Below, piece by piece: positions 55,701 through 61,356 of a stretch of 64,000 nt of DNA. The notes beneath the pieces were generated by a model. The model worked only from the letters and a program-made list of their open reading frames with translations. It did not search any database and had not been told where the DNA came from. Source of the DNA: Archivesica marissinica (lineage: Eukaryota > Mollusca > Bivalvia > Venerida > Vesicomyidae). The translations under genes and the position numbers were made by a program. The stretch covers positions 42,081,983 through 42,145,982 of the forward strand of contig CM026400.1 in the NCBI GenBank assembly GCA_014843695.1. The letters are read 5' to 3'. Position 1 is the stretch's first letter. Every line of letters begins with the position of its first letter.

Positions 55701-55705
55701 GACAT
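28208..55705 (-). CDS. NKRF-like: NKRF-like RNA-binding protein, 12 coding exons, 865 residues
   Basis: Twelve exons with AG/GT borders join in frame to 2598 nt, ATG to TGA. Exons: 55432-55705, 53912-54088, 51777-51916, 50509-50610, 46586-46797, 43626-43770, 40979-41266, 39738-39981, 37007-37168, 35229-35442, 33918-34041, 28208-28723. Residues 1-91 are Pro/Asn/Tyr rich, 92-170 RGG rich, 198-301 one NKRF-type module, 351-446 a dsRBD-like fold ending TTKKLCKTETYEKTL, 447-581 and 582-694 further modules, 695-865 an R3H-like end. The best match by eye is vertebrate NF-kappa-B-repressing factor: DLVIMEHN and LGESYGTNKNHARNLAATDA fit its DLVVYEN and GYGTKK blocks. NKRF acts in the nucleolus and nucleus in rRNA processing and repression; that role here is inference. 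I see no G-patch. Another protein of the same dsRBD group is possible. Confidence 0.85.
28724..29045 (-). repeat. 72-bp acceptor-site minisatellite
   Basis: Four further copies of the acceptor plus first ~41 exon bases of the last NKRF-like exon (ATTTGTCCAAGAAT onward to ATTCCATG) lie upstream of the real one. Each is joined to a 31-bp intron piece ending GTTGTGCATTTCAG. All keep the CAG acceptor. Exonic parts differ at a few positions (GATGAC versus GGTGAC). Splicing into any decoy would soon meet a TGA (ATTCCATGA). Confidence 0.92.
29101..30054. mobile_element. TTAA-flanked piggyBac-like MITE with an internally amplified 118-bp unit
   Basis: The left end is TTAACCCTTTCCCTCATAGA and the right end CTATGAAGAAAAGGATTAA. 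TTAA at both ends is the signature of piggyBac-type integration. Inside, a unit of about 118 bp (AGTCCCAGTAATATCTATGG ... GGCTGTCGTTTGTATGGAG) is repeated seven times, whereas the copy at 58973-60631 retains only single flanking parts. The element sits in a broken M1 copy (29059-30214). Confidence 0.75.
30055..30544. other. Remainder of a broken M1 element and AT-rich sequence
   Basis: The right half of the M1 element runs to 30214 (GTTGACTGTA). Beyond it lies intronic sequence with a C10 run at 30456. Nothing coding was found. Confidence 0.5.
30545..33010. repeat. 52-bp minisatellite with a 724-bp internal duplication
   Basis: About 47 units, core TTGTCTCCCACAGCTGACCA then TTGTCTCTGTTGTCTGCTG. 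On the plus strand the core looks like a polypyrimidine tract plus CAG acceptor, opposite to the host gene. Blocks 31290-32013 and 32014-32737 are near-identical, including rare short units (TTGTCCCCCACAGC), showing a recent tandem duplication 724 bp apart. Confidence 0.93.
33035..33500. repeat. About 32-bp pyrimidine-rich minisatellite
   Basis: Units resemble CTCTGTACATTTCCCCTTGT followed by GTCTCCCCCTCC. The plus strand is nearly pure pyrimidine, so triplex or R-loop structures are conceivable in the transcribed (minus) gene. It may have arisen from the neighbouring 52-bp unit, with which it shares CATTGCCCCTTnTGTCTCC. Confidence 0.85.
33629..33850 (+). mobile_element. tRNA-headed SINE, family S3
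   Basis: A box ATTAGCGCAGTGGTTAGCAC, B-box region GCTTCGATCC, body GATCGGACACACAGGTTTTC and a shortened tail GAGTGATTAATATAATTTGC. Other copies: 54798-55041 (+), 41312-41514 (-), 61035-61195 (+, partial), 36530-36866 (two halves, inverted). Confidence 0.75.
33918..34041 (-). CDS. NKRF-like: NKRF-like coding exon 11 (dsRBD C-terminal half)
   Basis: Residues 653-694. The acceptor is TTGTTTTTAG and the donor ATCAAG then GTGCTG, a weak donor. It encodes the second half of a dsRBD-like module: RCVISIQRQQLGESYGTNKN then HARNLAATDALFKLYE, where the GT-N-K-N-x-A-x-x-x-A pattern replaces the canonical G-x-S-K-K-x-A-K-x-x-A helix. The phase is 2 in, 0 out. Confidence 0.85.
34340..34800. repeat. Short pyrimidine-rich degenerate repeat (CTCCCTCTTTCC-type)
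   Basis: Units of 12-25 bp built from ACTTCTCCCTCTTTCCC and ATCTCCCTCTTTCCC. The plus strand has almost no G. It is intronic; the open frames across it are artefacts. Confidence 0.8.
35229..35442 (-). CDS. NKRF-like: NKRF-like coding exon 10 (DLV motif, dsRBD N-terminal half)
   Basis: Residues 582-652. The acceptor is TATCTTTTAATAG and the donor TTTTAG then GTTCGT. It contains the NKRF-type DLVIMEHNN signature, then an alternating strand region CILQFSCNQYGMILQWETES. The phase is 1 in, 2 out, and joins exactly to both neighbours. Confidence 0.85.
35664..35922 (-). mobile_element. tRNA-headed SINE, family S1 (full length)
   Basis: The clearest S1 copy: A box GGTCGAGTGGTTACGG, B box GGGTTCGAGCCCC, tail ATGGTGCTGATGCAGGCG then TAAAACCCG. 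It lies in the intron between exons 9 and 10. The following bases to 36529 hold only an M2 fragment (about 36406-36460). Confidence 0.8.
36530..36866. mobile_element. Inverted pair of SINE halves
   Basis: Bases 36530-36695 are an S4-type SINE on the minus strand. Bases 36696-36866 are an S3-type body and tail on the plus strand. The two share the ATTAATATAAGTTGTTAAAA end, so the pair could fold as a hairpin in the transcript. Confidence 0.65.
37007..37168 (-). CDS. NKRF-like: NKRF-like coding exon 9
   Basis: Residues 528-581. The acceptor is GTTTGTTGTAG and the donor GATCAG then GTAACA. The peptide EGTTRRDCMLKAYSSAWEVL aligns with the NKRF block SRDRATELAVKLL that closes its first module. 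The phase is 1 in, 1 out. The acceptor border is repeated in the adjoining 100-bp array. Confidence 0.85.
37169..37545 (-). repeat. 100-bp acceptor-site minisatellite fused to a SINE head
   Basis: Three further copies of GATGTTTGTTGTAG plus 29 bases of exon 9 (TTGAGGGTACAACAAGGCG onward to TGCATG) occur upstream of the real acceptor. In each, the exon piece is joined to CCTCCGTGGTCGAGTGGTTA, the head of an S1 SINE, and about 40 bp of intron. The SINE head therefore became part of the amplified unit. Confidence 0.9.
37800..38400. repeat. 59-bp minisatellite, near-identical copies
   Basis: Ten copies of a 59-bp unit (GGTACCCTATGATTAAGGG ... CATTTCGTACCCTAGTCTG) with almost no differences, which implies recent expansion or homogenisation. 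It shares the core CTAGGGTACGAAATGTCTC (reverse strand) with the arrays that follow. Confidence 0.95.
38566..38968. repeat. 33-bp minisatellite, 12 near-identical copies
   Basis: Unit: GGGTACCAACTGTCCAGAAT then CATCTCAGAAATA. Copies are identical apart from the first. It begins with the same GGGTACCAACT that appears inverted in the 59-bp unit. Confidence 0.95.
38990..39715. repeat. 23-bp then 20-bp GTACGAA minisatellites
   Basis: The first part uses GGGTACGAATTGTCTCAGAC (23-bp unit). The second uses GGTACGAAACGTCCGTCCAA (20 bp) and a shorter GGTACGAAACGCCCAG. It ends about 20 bp from the donor of coding exon 8 at 39737 but does not include it. Long frames across it (repeated VRNVRPRYETS) are artefacts. 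Confidence 0.9.
39738..39981 (-). CDS. NKRF-like: NKRF-like coding exon 8
   Basis: Residues 447-527. The acceptor is TTATCTTCCAG and the donor ACTACTA then GTAAGTA. The peptide includes SIEERFGELIRCLGTMSFKE and CRDFICELYLEKVLITT, aligning by eye with the NKRF segment CEVRCQNIYLTTG. The phase is 0 in, 1 out. Confidence 0.85.
40190..40978 (-). repeat. 75-bp donor-site minisatellite
   Basis: About ten copies downstream of exon 7. Each repeats GATTTT then GTAAGTATGAGTCATTGG, i.e. at least six exon bases with the donor. In the copies the donor reads GTAAGT, GTAGGT or GTAATA, so most would still be plausible 5' splice sites. The 75-bp period gives an artefact frame on the other strand. Confidence 0.88.
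40979..41266 (-). CDS. NKRF-like: NKRF-like coding exon 7: dsRBD-like domain
   Basis: Residues 351-446, phase 0 at both ends. The acceptor is GTCCCTTGTAG and the donor GATTTT then GTAAGT. The fold resembles a dsRNA-binding domain: helix SILEQASTQAHVLIKHEY, strands VDITRLVNGRLYCKGKLSIG and the end GGGTTKKLCKTETYEKTLER. The Lys pair in TTKK matches the dsRNA-contacting KKxAK loop, so RNA binding is plausible. Confidence 0.88.
41312..41514 (-). mobile_element. SINE, family S3, minus strand
   Basis: Tail CAACTTATATTAATCACTC inverse to the S3 end, body with CGGTTTCCTCCCGCATGAA inverse, and B-box GGGTTCGATCC near 41490. Confidence 0.7.
41609..41850. mobile_element. Short inverted-repeat element, family M4 (CAGGGTTCCCGC ends)
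   Basis: Ends CAGGGTTCCCGCTG and GAGGAACCCTG, with a 5-bp CATGT duplication at 41604-41608 and 41851-41855. The inside is rich in TTTGGCGCCA-like phrases. Other copies are at 45782-46010 and 53492-53708. Confidence 0.85.
41907..42797. mobile_element. hAT-type non-autonomous element with 8-bp target duplication
   Basis: Ends TAGGGATGGCAACAAACATT and CGTTGCCATCCCTA, with subterminal ATTCGAATATTCG repeats. The 8-bp target duplication ATATATTT is perfect (41899-41906 and 42798-42805). The 891 bp contain no transposase frame. End sequence, subterminal repeats and duplication length together identify hAT. Confidence 0.9.
43428..43609. mobile_element. Short inverted-repeat element, family M1
   Basis: Ends TACAGTAAAACCTGTC and AACACAGGTTTGACTGTA. 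It stops only 17 bp from the donor of coding exon 6 (43625). Confidence 0.8.
43626..43770 (-). CDS. NKRF-like: NKRF-like coding exon 6 (acidic linker)
   Basis: Residues 302-350. The acceptor is ATATTTGACAG and the donor ATACAG then GTGAGTA. The peptide is a Glu/Ala-rich helix (EELDRQMKAEEESTKNEFEA) ending IPSILAQLASTIQ. The phase is 2 in, 0 out. It links the first module to the dsRBD-like exon. Confidence 0.8.
44375..45690. repeat. 51-bp minisatellite, about 25 units, two alternating variants
   Basis: Unit: GGTTCCACCACTCTATGATG then GCCATTATATGTGGGATTTACGC split by CAGAG or CCGAG variants. A partly decayed stretch at 44840-44970 divides it. A single inverted match (AGAGTGGTGGAACCTATGCT) lies at 43856-43875. 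Frames on both strands are artefacts of the 51-bp period. Confidence 0.93.
45782..46010. mobile_element. M4 element beside an M2 copy split by an S2 SINE
   Basis: The M4 copy has CAGGGTTCCCGCTGCC and AGACAGGGAAC ends. It is followed by an M2 copy (46020 to about 46555) interrupted by an S2 SINE at 46067-46341. Confidence 0.65.
46067..46341 (-). mobile_element. tRNA-headed SINE, family S2
   Basis: On the minus strand: A box TAGCCCAGTGGTAACACGC, B box GGTTCGATTACC, central block AGATGGGACGTTAAACCGAG and an end GGGCAACCGGTAGCGACGAT. The central block recalls the V-SINE type known from molluscs (RUDI); I give this from memory and have not verified it. Other copies are at 52359-52635 (+) and 54334-54629 (-). 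Confidence 0.8.
46586..46797 (-). CDS. NKRF-like: NKRF-like coding exon 5 (first module)
   Basis: Residues 232-301. The acceptor is ATAATGTACAG and the donor ATAAG then GTAAAG. The peptide begins YEYDSEELARVSGKAMYTG, with strands VLKLESVFLARAIRPNKKEL and a final helix KQEVFQKAFNVML, the layout of a degenerate dsRBD. The phase is 0 in, 2 out. Upstream of its acceptor lie diverged acceptor copies followed by YDSEGIA-coding sequence. Confidence 0.85.
46905..46980 (-). repeat. Outlying unit of the exon-5-like array
   Basis: One unit of the array at 48480-49370, cut off from it by the Tc1-like transposon. On the minus strand it reads TACGACTCTGAGGGTATTGC after a CTG instead of CAG, so its acceptor is broken. 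Confidence 0.7.
46983..48458 (+). mobile_element. Tc1/mariner-type DNA transposon
   Basis: Terminal inverted repeats CTGAGTCAAAAAAGAAACG and its exact inverse, 24 bp or more, flanked by the TA target duplication (46981-46982 and 48459-48460). Length 1476 bp. It inserted in a TA-rich part of the tandem array at 46905-49370. It contains one broken transposase gene. Confidence 0.95.
47281..48256 (+). pseudogene. Tc1-type transposase, broken by frameshifts and a deletion
   Basis: Starts at ATG 47281 with the helix-turn-helix regions (RQRDVANRLGVTQITITRLL and the GRPR-type hinge SGRPRVT). The first catalytic Asp lies in VMFSDESRF. Near 47790 the frame shifts into GGGSVMAWGGITVGSRTEL, and the second Asp lies in QQDNASCHTA. 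Near 48075 a small deletion joins SPDL directly to the sequence before DTLDRRVRRR, removing the NPIEHLW block that normally holds the third catalytic residue (Glu) of the DDE triad, and shifts the frame again. The enzyme cannot be active. The intact terminal repeats could still be moved by a related enzyme. Confidence 0.93.
48480..49370 (-). repeat. 168/118-bp alternating tandem array resembling the exon-5 border
   Basis: The phrase CCGCTTCCCACATAG recurs at alternating 168 and 118 bp, i.e. a 286-bp dimer repeated about three times. On the minus strand units carry ACATACAG followed by TACGACTCTGAGGGTATTGC, coding YDSEGIAPS, compared with the real exon 5 start YEYDSEELA. Similarity to exon 5 is partial (about 15 of 23 bases over the compared stretch). 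Confidence 0.75.
49371..49721. other. Intronic sequence with repeat fragments
   Basis: Contains a SINE tail fragment at about 49436-49505 and an M4-like left end (CAGGGTTCCCACGC) at about 49513. Nothing coding. Confidence 0.5.
49722..49980. mobile_element. M2 element
   Basis: Ends CAGGGTTCATTCTAGG and CTAAACTGATCCCTG; flanks share ATTGG. An 11-bp internal duplication (GCTTTATAATG twice) is visible. An S1 SINE follows directly (49985-50222), then an M1 element (50270-50451). Confidence 0.75.
50509..50610 (-). CDS. NKRF-like: NKRF-like coding exon 4
   Basis: Residues 198-231, phase 0 at both ends. The acceptor is GCTATTTTTCAG and the donor ATGAAA then GTAAGA. The peptide is the start of the first module: SIKINPIQTIMNAITGSKLG, a helix like the opening helix of a dsRBD. 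Confidence 0.8.
50714..51090. mobile_element. S4 SINE followed by a partial M2 element
   Basis: The S4 SINE (GTCGTGATAGCGCAG, TCGTGGCGATGGATTCCATC) runs to about 50935. From about 50961 to 51085 lies the right part of an M2 element (TTTATAATGGGCCAGTATAT ... GCCCTCTAG). Confidence 0.65.
51141..51387. mobile_element. M3-type palindromic element bounded by TTAA
   Basis: TTAACCCATTTCATTCTGGA and TCCAGAATCAAATGGGTTAA are inverse ends; inside are inverted GCAAACAACATAGATCC arms. A further inverted-repeat element (ACAGTCAAACCTCTCC ... GGGACTGTA) follows at about 51393-51714. Confidence 0.75.
51777..51916 (-). CDS. NKRF-like: NKRF-like coding exon 3
   Basis: Residues 151-197. The acceptor is ATGCTTATAG and the donor GAAAAG then GTACAG. 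The peptide ends the RGG region (NNGRGRGRGGKN) and continues PPVHTLAKTQPEFPDVKNMS. The phase is 1 in, 0 out. Confidence 0.8.
52033..52635. mobile_element. M2 element (52033-52287) and S2 SINE (52359-52635, plus strand)
   Basis: M2: CAGGTTTCATTCTAGAGG to CTAGAACAATCCCTG. The SINE has A box AGTCCGGTGGTTAACATG, B box GGTTCGATCCC and the central AGATGGGACATTAAACAGAG. From 52636 to 53055 I see only unique intron sequence. Confidence 0.75.
53492..53708. mobile_element. M4 element
   Basis: CAGGGTTCCCGCTG at the left, GAGGGAACCCT at the right, flanks TGACT on both sides. An S1 SINE with an internal deletion lies just before it at 53056-53156. Confidence 0.75.
53912..54088 (-). CDS. NKRF-like: NKRF-like coding exon 2 (RGG-rich)
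   Basis: Residues 92-150. The acceptor is TTGTTTTGTAG and the donor CGCG then GTATGT. Nearly the whole exon is Arg/Gly/Asn rich (GGQRGRGNQRGRGRSSGNQG), an RNA-binding and condensate-forming low-complexity region. The phase is 1 in, 1 out. Confidence 0.85.
54240..54775. mobile_element. M2 element split by an S2 SINE (54334-54629, minus strand)
   Basis: The M2 halves read ACAGTATG on the left of the SINE and ACAGTATGACC on the right, an 8-bp target duplication of the host sequence GCACAGTATGACC known from other M2 copies. This gives the order of insertion: M2 first, SINE later. An S3 SINE (54798-55041) follows. Confidence 0.85.
55042..55431. other. Partial M3 and M2 fragments next to exon 1
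   Basis: An M3 half (55062-55204, ending TCCAGAATCAAATGGGTTAA) and an M2 right part (about 55290-55381, ending GAATGATCCCTG) fill the start of intron 2. Confidence 0.6.
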
Positions 55706-55712
55706 GCTTCAG
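55432..55712 (-). CDS. NKRF-like: NKRF-like coding exon 1 (start codon at 55705)
   Basis: Residues 1-91, beginning at the ATG at 55705-55703, only seven bases after an acceptor (TTGTCTACAG). The peptide starts MSYGPPPPPPMKRPFPRDW, is rich in Tyr, Gly and Asn (YTQNYQNNNFQNNNNN) and is probably disordered. The donor is GGCAAAG then GTATGC, phase 1. The first ATG of the exon is used. Confidence 0.85.
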
Positions 55713-56566
55713 CTGTAGACAACATAATATATAAATACAGCAAACAAATCATTTCGCGAAGGCATGACAATAACAAATATATTTTTATAGTTAACTATAA
55801 ATAAATCAAGTATAGTTATATATATATAAACATAAATATGAGAAAAATTAACGTGAAATGCTATGAACTGTATTTATTATAAAGGGTTAAAGCAGCGTTA
55901 CATCGTATGAAATAAAATATATTTGAAACATTCAATTTTTACGTATGGGTAGCAATGCTGCTACACATTCTAACATTATACTTTGTATGCTTATGTTCAT
56001 TTGGTAAACAGTTTTTTTTTGCGATAAAACAAACTCGAAACCAAAAGTAGGACTTTCCGAGTCGATCGGTCACGCACTTGTTTACAACCGTAACGCATCA
56101 TTCGCACTTGTTTACATTCAGAATGCATCGACCCCATTTGTCCCACGTTGTCTTTTTTAATTAAATTACTTGATATGTTTATTCATACCTCTGTTAGCTA
56201 AGTCTTTTAGGGACATTTCTACATCCCTGAGAGGGGTTCGACATTAGAGGAAGATAGATAGTATTTCATGTTCAAAATATATACGTTGTTTTCTACATCC
56301 TCTGTTGTTTCACGCAAGCGCACTGTGTGTGTTTACATTTCGTGTGTTGATAAACAAATTCGCGTATACAAGTAATTATAAATTTATTGGAATGTTAGCG
56401 TTTCTGAGCGACTATTTCAATTTTTGTAAACACACACATTAGTATTTATATTTTACCCAAAACATCCTTTATTACGATGTAATGCTGCTTTAATCAAAGT
56501 AAAGACTGTTGAATCGGGCGACACAATGTTGTAATTAACCATATATCAAGTATGTGTTACACTCAC
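55713..56566. other. NKRF-like: Intron 1 of the NKRF-like gene
   Basis: AT-rich and apparently free of repeats, unlike every other intron of this gene. Nothing further recognised. Confidence 0.5.
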
Positions 56567-56595
56567 CTTTCAATCGATTCACTCTCTATAAGGAG
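56567..56595 (-). other. NKRF-like: Probable 5' UTR exon end of the NKRF-like gene
   Basis: On the minus strand AATCGATTGAAAG is followed by GTGAGTGT, a strong donor, and exon 1 has only seven bases before its ATG, so a non-coding first exon is expected. Its 5' border is not defined; a tRNA-like SINE head starts at about 56590, so the exon is short or starts in that SINE. Confidence 0.45.
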
Positions 56596-56720
56596 CCTCC
56601 GTGCCAAAATGGATATGGTGTCGACCTCGTAACCATGGTGTTGCGAGTTCGAGCTCCGCCAGAACCGCATGGTGGTTCATAAATACCATTCTTAAAAAGG
56701 GGCAGTAATTCTGCCGAAAA
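56588..56720 (+). mobile_element. tRNA-headed SINE (fifth head type)
   Basis: AATGGATATGGTGTCGACC, then GTTGCGAGTTCGAGCTCC as a B box. It lies next to the start of the NKRF-like gene. Confidence 0.5.
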
Positions 56721-56914
56721 AATCAACCAAGCAGCAATTAATGAGGTTTTTTTCCTCACAAACTGGCTTGGAACTGTTCATTATCTTCGTCGAAAGGAGT
56801 TTTGTAATCTGGCCACGGGATTAGCAGATGAATTTTGAACAAACAAGATAAGTGTGATTATAATACACATAAACACACTTGGTACAGACCATACTCTTCA
56901 AGTATTGTTGAAAT

Positions 56915-57535
56915 AAATGTACGTCCACGGGTTTATGGAGAACTAGTCTGCTATTTCAATGGGTCGCAATTCTGTCCAAAATTAAGGCAGAGGAATATTG
57001 CACAAGTGCACAAGTATATCTTGAGCCCTGTTTAAAGAGCTGTAGAATCTACGTCCACGGGTTTATGGAGAACTAGTCTGCTATTTCAATGCGTCGCAAT
57101 TCTGTCCAAAATTAAGATAGAGGAATATTGCACAAGTATATCTTGAGCCCTGTTTAAAGAGCTGTAGAATCTATGTCGATGGGTTTACGGAGAACTAGTC
57201 TGCTATTTCAATGGGTCGCAATTCTGTCCAAAATTAAGGTAGAGGAATATTGCACAAGTGCACAAGTATATCTTGAGCCCTGTTTAAAGAGCTGTTGAAT
57301 CTATGTTGATGGGTTTACGGAGAACTAGTCTGCTATTTCAATGGGTCGCAATTCTGTCCAAAATTAAGGTAGAGGAATATTGCACAAGTGCACAAGTATA
57401 TCTTGAGCCCTGTTTAAAGAGCTGTAGAATCTATGTCGATGAGTTTACGGAGAACTAGTATTGTCTGCTATTTTAAAGGGTCACAATTATGTCGAAAATT
57501 AACGTATAGGGATGTCTTAATGAAGTGTACAAACA
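56915..57535. repeat. About 127-bp tandem array, 4-5 copies
   Basis: Unit phrases TTTATGGAGAACTAGTCTGC and CAAGTATATCTTGAGCCCTG recur about every 117-127 bp; the last copy (to 57535) is diverged. Confidence 0.9.
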
Positions 57536-57639
57536 TATCTTGAGCTCTTATTAAGGAGCTGTAAAAACTTCAGCCGGACTCAAGCTTGAAGCTAGAGTGT
57601 GATTTGGGAGCTGTGGATGTTTTGGATACGGACAATACA

Positions 57640-57870
57640 GACGACAGTTGCCTGAGTCAACAAACTACTCCAGACATTGAAGAGCTAGCTAGTTGAATCA
57701 TCAATGACATTCACTACGAACTACACTGCCGACGTAAACAGCAGATTTTGACAAATAAGTTATGGCACTTGCCCGAGTCAACAAACTACTCCAGAGCCAG
57801 CTAGTTGAATGACATTAACTACGAACTACACTGCCGACGTAAACAGCAGATTTTGACAAATAAGTTATCA
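57640..57870. repeat. Two-copy tandem duplication
   Basis: The phrase CTACACTGCCGACGTAAACA and surrounding ~110 bp occur twice (about 57645-57762 and 57773-57868) with a short deletion in the second. Confidence 0.85.
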
Positions 57871-58044
57871 CAGAGACTGACAGAGAGAGGTATACAATGC
57901 TGTGTAGTTCAGCGTGAACAGCTTCGTGACCGCTTTACAATATATACGGTAAGAGATAGATAGGATACGGCAAAATATATTTATCTCAGCCTCCTGTTAA
58001 GCATTGCAGAGTTGAATGGTTACTGAACGAGAAATCTACCTCAC

Positions 58045-58230
58045 TATAAAAAAACCTCTAAACCGAACAATACCTCTAATCCGGTGGCTGTTCGGTTTAG
58101 AGGGTTTCCCTGTAAGCCGGTGACTGTTCGGTTTAGAGGGTTCCCTGAAAGCCGGTGACTGTTCGGTTTAGAGGGTTTCCCTGTAAGCCGGTGACTGTTC
58201 GGCTTAAAGGGTTCCCTGTAAGCCCTTGTT
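58045..58230. repeat. About 38-bp tandem array
   Basis: Four copies of GCCGGTGACTGTTCGGTTTA with AGAGGGTTTCCCTGTAA. A related non-repeated phrase (CCTCTAATCCGG) lies at 62248-62259. Confidence 0.85.
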
Positions 58231-58972
58231 GCCAGATAAACTGACATAAATCCTCACAAGTTCTCATAACATGATTTAGTTCAGGGTTCATTCTAGAGGG
58301 TGACTTGGGCAAAGTAGTCGCCCTAGGGACCCTGACTTTGCACCCTGGGTGGTCCACTTCTCCCTAAATAACATGCAAAAAGTGTTGTTTATTTTTTACA
58401 ATTTCCATGCAACATTTTGTGCAGTAAGATACACTACACTGGCAATTGTAAATCACTCCTTATATTCACATGTTGTACTTAATGGTCATATTGTGTATTT
58501 TAATGTTTAAACTAAATAGTTTGTTGAAATTTATTAAATAATACCATTTAATCTAACTTCTCCCAACAATTCTGAGCTAGGATGAGCTACGTAGTTTTGA
58601 CAAAATGCTTTTCGCCATTCTGAGAAAGGGACATTTTCTAGTGGCAGATAAAATCACCTTTGCCAGATCAGACGGCATAAAATGCAGATAGTGGAGCTAA
58701 AACAATTGGCTGAATAGCAAACAACATAGATCCTGATCAGATTGTGGTGTTAAAAGTTATTTTATTTGCTCAGCAGGCAAAGAGTTAAACATGCTTAAAC
58801 AGTGTATCTAGTCACCAGGGCTCATCATACGATAGATTATTTGGGAGAAGCGTGAATGGGCGTGCTTGTGTTCTTTATTGGTATTATATAATAAATTATC
58901 ACAACATAGGGCTAAAACATACAATATGACCATTAAATACAACAGTGTAACATTTAAATAGAAGGAGTGTTT

Positions 58973-60631
58973 TTAACCCTTACCTTCATAGAGATTTAGG
59001 TTAATATACTATAATATCTCATGCAGTGGATAATTAGTCGCCATATCCAGGGCGTTCACTAGACTTTGAAACTCAAGAGTCGATGACCATTGAGGTCAAA
59101 ATCTCAAGAGTCAAACAGGAATTTTCAAGAGTCAAGCTAGAATTTTCAAGAGTCAAATATATGCATGTTGGTACTTTACGTACATGTAATTTTTGTAGGT
59201 TCGTGCTACCACTGTTAGTGAAGGGATTTTTCTTTTTAGCATCTCTACACCAAGTACAATACAACAGAATCTGATCATCAGTTTGTTTCATTTCCAGCCA
59301 CTCAAATTCATTAAGCCACTCAGACCTGAATTTTCTTTTCACTTTAGACTTACGAGTGTCACAGTCTACTTTATGGCGTTTAGGTGTCCCAGGTTCACTA
59401 ACACTATCACTCAGCTTACGTTTGCTGGGTGTGCCAATTCCGAAGTGACTAAGGCTTTTCTGAACCATATTTAAGATTTAATTTCTAAAACTGATACTCT
59501 TTAATTTTTTATCTCAGATCTGATTGAAAATATAACTAAGAATGATTTAGGAATATTCTCCAGAAAATGAAGGAATAATGTAGAAACAATGAAATGATTA
59601 ATGGGTGGTGCACACAATGAATACCCCATAGAAATCTGTAACAAACAATAGCAAAGGTCATCATCAAACGATTCCGGCGTATAATTTCTATATCAGTGGC
59701 CCACTATAAGCTTCTCAAATAGCAGACAACTTATTATTGACAATACACGTGTTACAAAAACACCGTTTTATCTATGCCGATTGTACATTGACAATACACA
59801 TAATGTCAACACCTACTTAAACTTCTCAGTTCTCATGATTAGCAGCACATATGATGGCAAACAACACAAACGTAATTGGTTGTTTGCAAAACTTGCTAAA
59901 GGTGTTTATTGTGACAATCAATAATAATTGTCTTTTGATAAAAACTAATTTTTACCGGAAAAATACCGAGCCGTACAGGTATTAGAGAAACGTTATTAAA
60001 GATTTATTTCCCTTTGATACTAAAGTTTGGGTAAGCCGTTTTTCTCAACCACCCAACTGAATAATGACATCAACCACGCGTTTTGAACATAACCCTGGGC
60101 AGCGCAAGTGATGAAGGCGCTTTATGCGTGGTTGATACTATATTCTGATCGGCTGGTTGAGATAAAGATTTTACGTAAAGTTTGCCTAGACGCCATTAAA
60201 TTTTTGTCCAATTGCGAGTCCCTCGTAAATCACGATCGTGTTCATAACGAAATGCAGCAGACTTTTGATGAAAATAACTGCGTTTTATATATGAACGATT
60301 ACGGTCTTCGACCTCGTAGACAGACATATTTTGATAATTACTCTGCTAAGAAAATATTTGATGACGCATGGCCGATCAACGCCCCGGGTCAAGTTGACTC
60401 TCAGGGCATTTTCACCAAGAGTCAAAAAGCGTCTTTATCAATTTTCGTGCGTCAAAACCCGGGAGTTCGGGTCAAATGAACGCCCTGCATATCTATACCA
60501 TCTCAATAGATATTACTGGGACTACTTGAGATTCTGGCCTATATTATGAACATTAGTTTGGCTACTACATTGTCAATGTATGTCATATTGGTAATGGCGT
60601 CAAGAGGTGCTTCTATGAGGGAAAGGGTTAA
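58973..60631. mobile_element. TTAA-flanked piggyBac-like MITE, interrupted
   Basis: TTAACCCTTACCTTCATAGA at the left and TCTATGAGGGAAAGGGTTAA at the right. Its two halves match the ends of the element at 29101-30054 in inverse orientation. The middle has been replaced by an insertion. Confidence 0.8.
59048..60487 (-). mobile_element. hAT-like element with degraded transposase remnant
   Basis: Ends CAGGGCGTTCA and TGAACGCCCTG, flanked by CATATC on both sides (59042-59047, 60488-60493), a 6-bp target duplication. On the minus strand 59468-59165 encodes WLNEFEWLEMKQTDDQILLY, CTWCRDAKKKNPF and GSTNLQKLH, the pattern of TTF/BED-type zinc fingers at the start of hAT transposases. The catalytic region is missing. 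A plus-strand frame of 123 codons at 60108-60479 is of unknown meaning. Confidence 0.75.
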
Positions 60632-60727
60632 AGGCCAAAAAAACTAAATGTTTTAGGGAGAAGTGTGGCTCCCAGGGGGACGAAGCCAGAGTCTATTTCT
60701 CCCATGTCGCCCTCGAGAATGAGCCGT

Positions 60728-61195
60728 AGTCTCTACAATTATTTACCAAGTGTTGAATTTTAATTCATCAGTTGCTTTCAGATTTACAAAATTTTTAAAT
60801 AAGTGCATTCACATTAACAATTTCTCCTTTAAGCCGCTAAACATTACTGGTAAATACAACACAGGTGTACAGCCACTACTCCTACATCTTCCATGTACAA
60901 TGTATTTCAGTTCGAACAAAAAAAGCATCTCAGACCACACGTTCAGACACAAACGGGCCGACCCCAAACATGGGACACAATGAAATCCAAACTGTCCATC
61001 CACATAATGATAATTAGTGAACAAAACTAGATACGGTGGTCGCAAGACCGGGCAGGTTGGATTTCTCTGGGTACTCCGGTGTCCGCCCACACGAATGACC
61101 ACATGTACGGTTTCATCCGCGCCAACGAGAGTGATTAACATAAGTTGTTAAAACTTGCATCGCAATTGTTGTAAATTAAATAAAGTTTAAACATT
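60728..61195. other. Unique sequence then a partial S3 SINE (61035-61195)
   Basis: 60728-61034 has no recognised feature. The SINE shows body and tail (GAGTGATTAACATAAGTTG, AAATTAAATAAAGTTT). Confidence 0.5.
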
Positions 61196-61274
61196 TTTTA
61201 GAAGCATCAGAACAATTCAGCAAAGATGAGAAATATCGCAGAACGCTTGTGTACATGTACAACTACACCTTATT

Positions 61275-61356
61275 CTAAGCAACGCCAACTGATTTGTTGA
61301 TTTTAGCCAGTTCTAAGAGCAAGCAGCGGAATGCCAAAATAATGAGCCGCTTGTCT
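61275..61356 (-). CDS. Candidate terminal exon of another minus-strand gene
   Basis: After the good acceptor TCTTGTTTTTACAG, an open stretch runs 27 codons to TAG: DKRLIILAFRCLLLELAKIN then KSVGVA. The one leading base completes an AGA codon with the exon at 61568-61610. The peptide looks like a real helical C-terminus but I do not recognise the family. No poly(A) signal is obvious within the next 100 bases. Confidence 0.4.

Larger units (their letters stand above)
58817..60727. mobile_element. M2 copy hosting a nest of two further elements
   Basis: The outer M2 copy starts CAGGGCTCATCATACG and ends TCGAGAATGAGCCGTAG. Within it, after GAAGGAGTGTTT, a TTAA-flanked element (58973-60631) is inserted, which itself carries the element at 59048-60487. 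Another M2 copy in reverse is at about 58282-58590. Confidence 0.75.

Noticed and set aside
60108..60479. 123-codon plus-strand frame inside the hAT-like element as a gene
   Set aside because: No recognised motif and opposite in strand to the transposase remnant; kept only as a note in that element.
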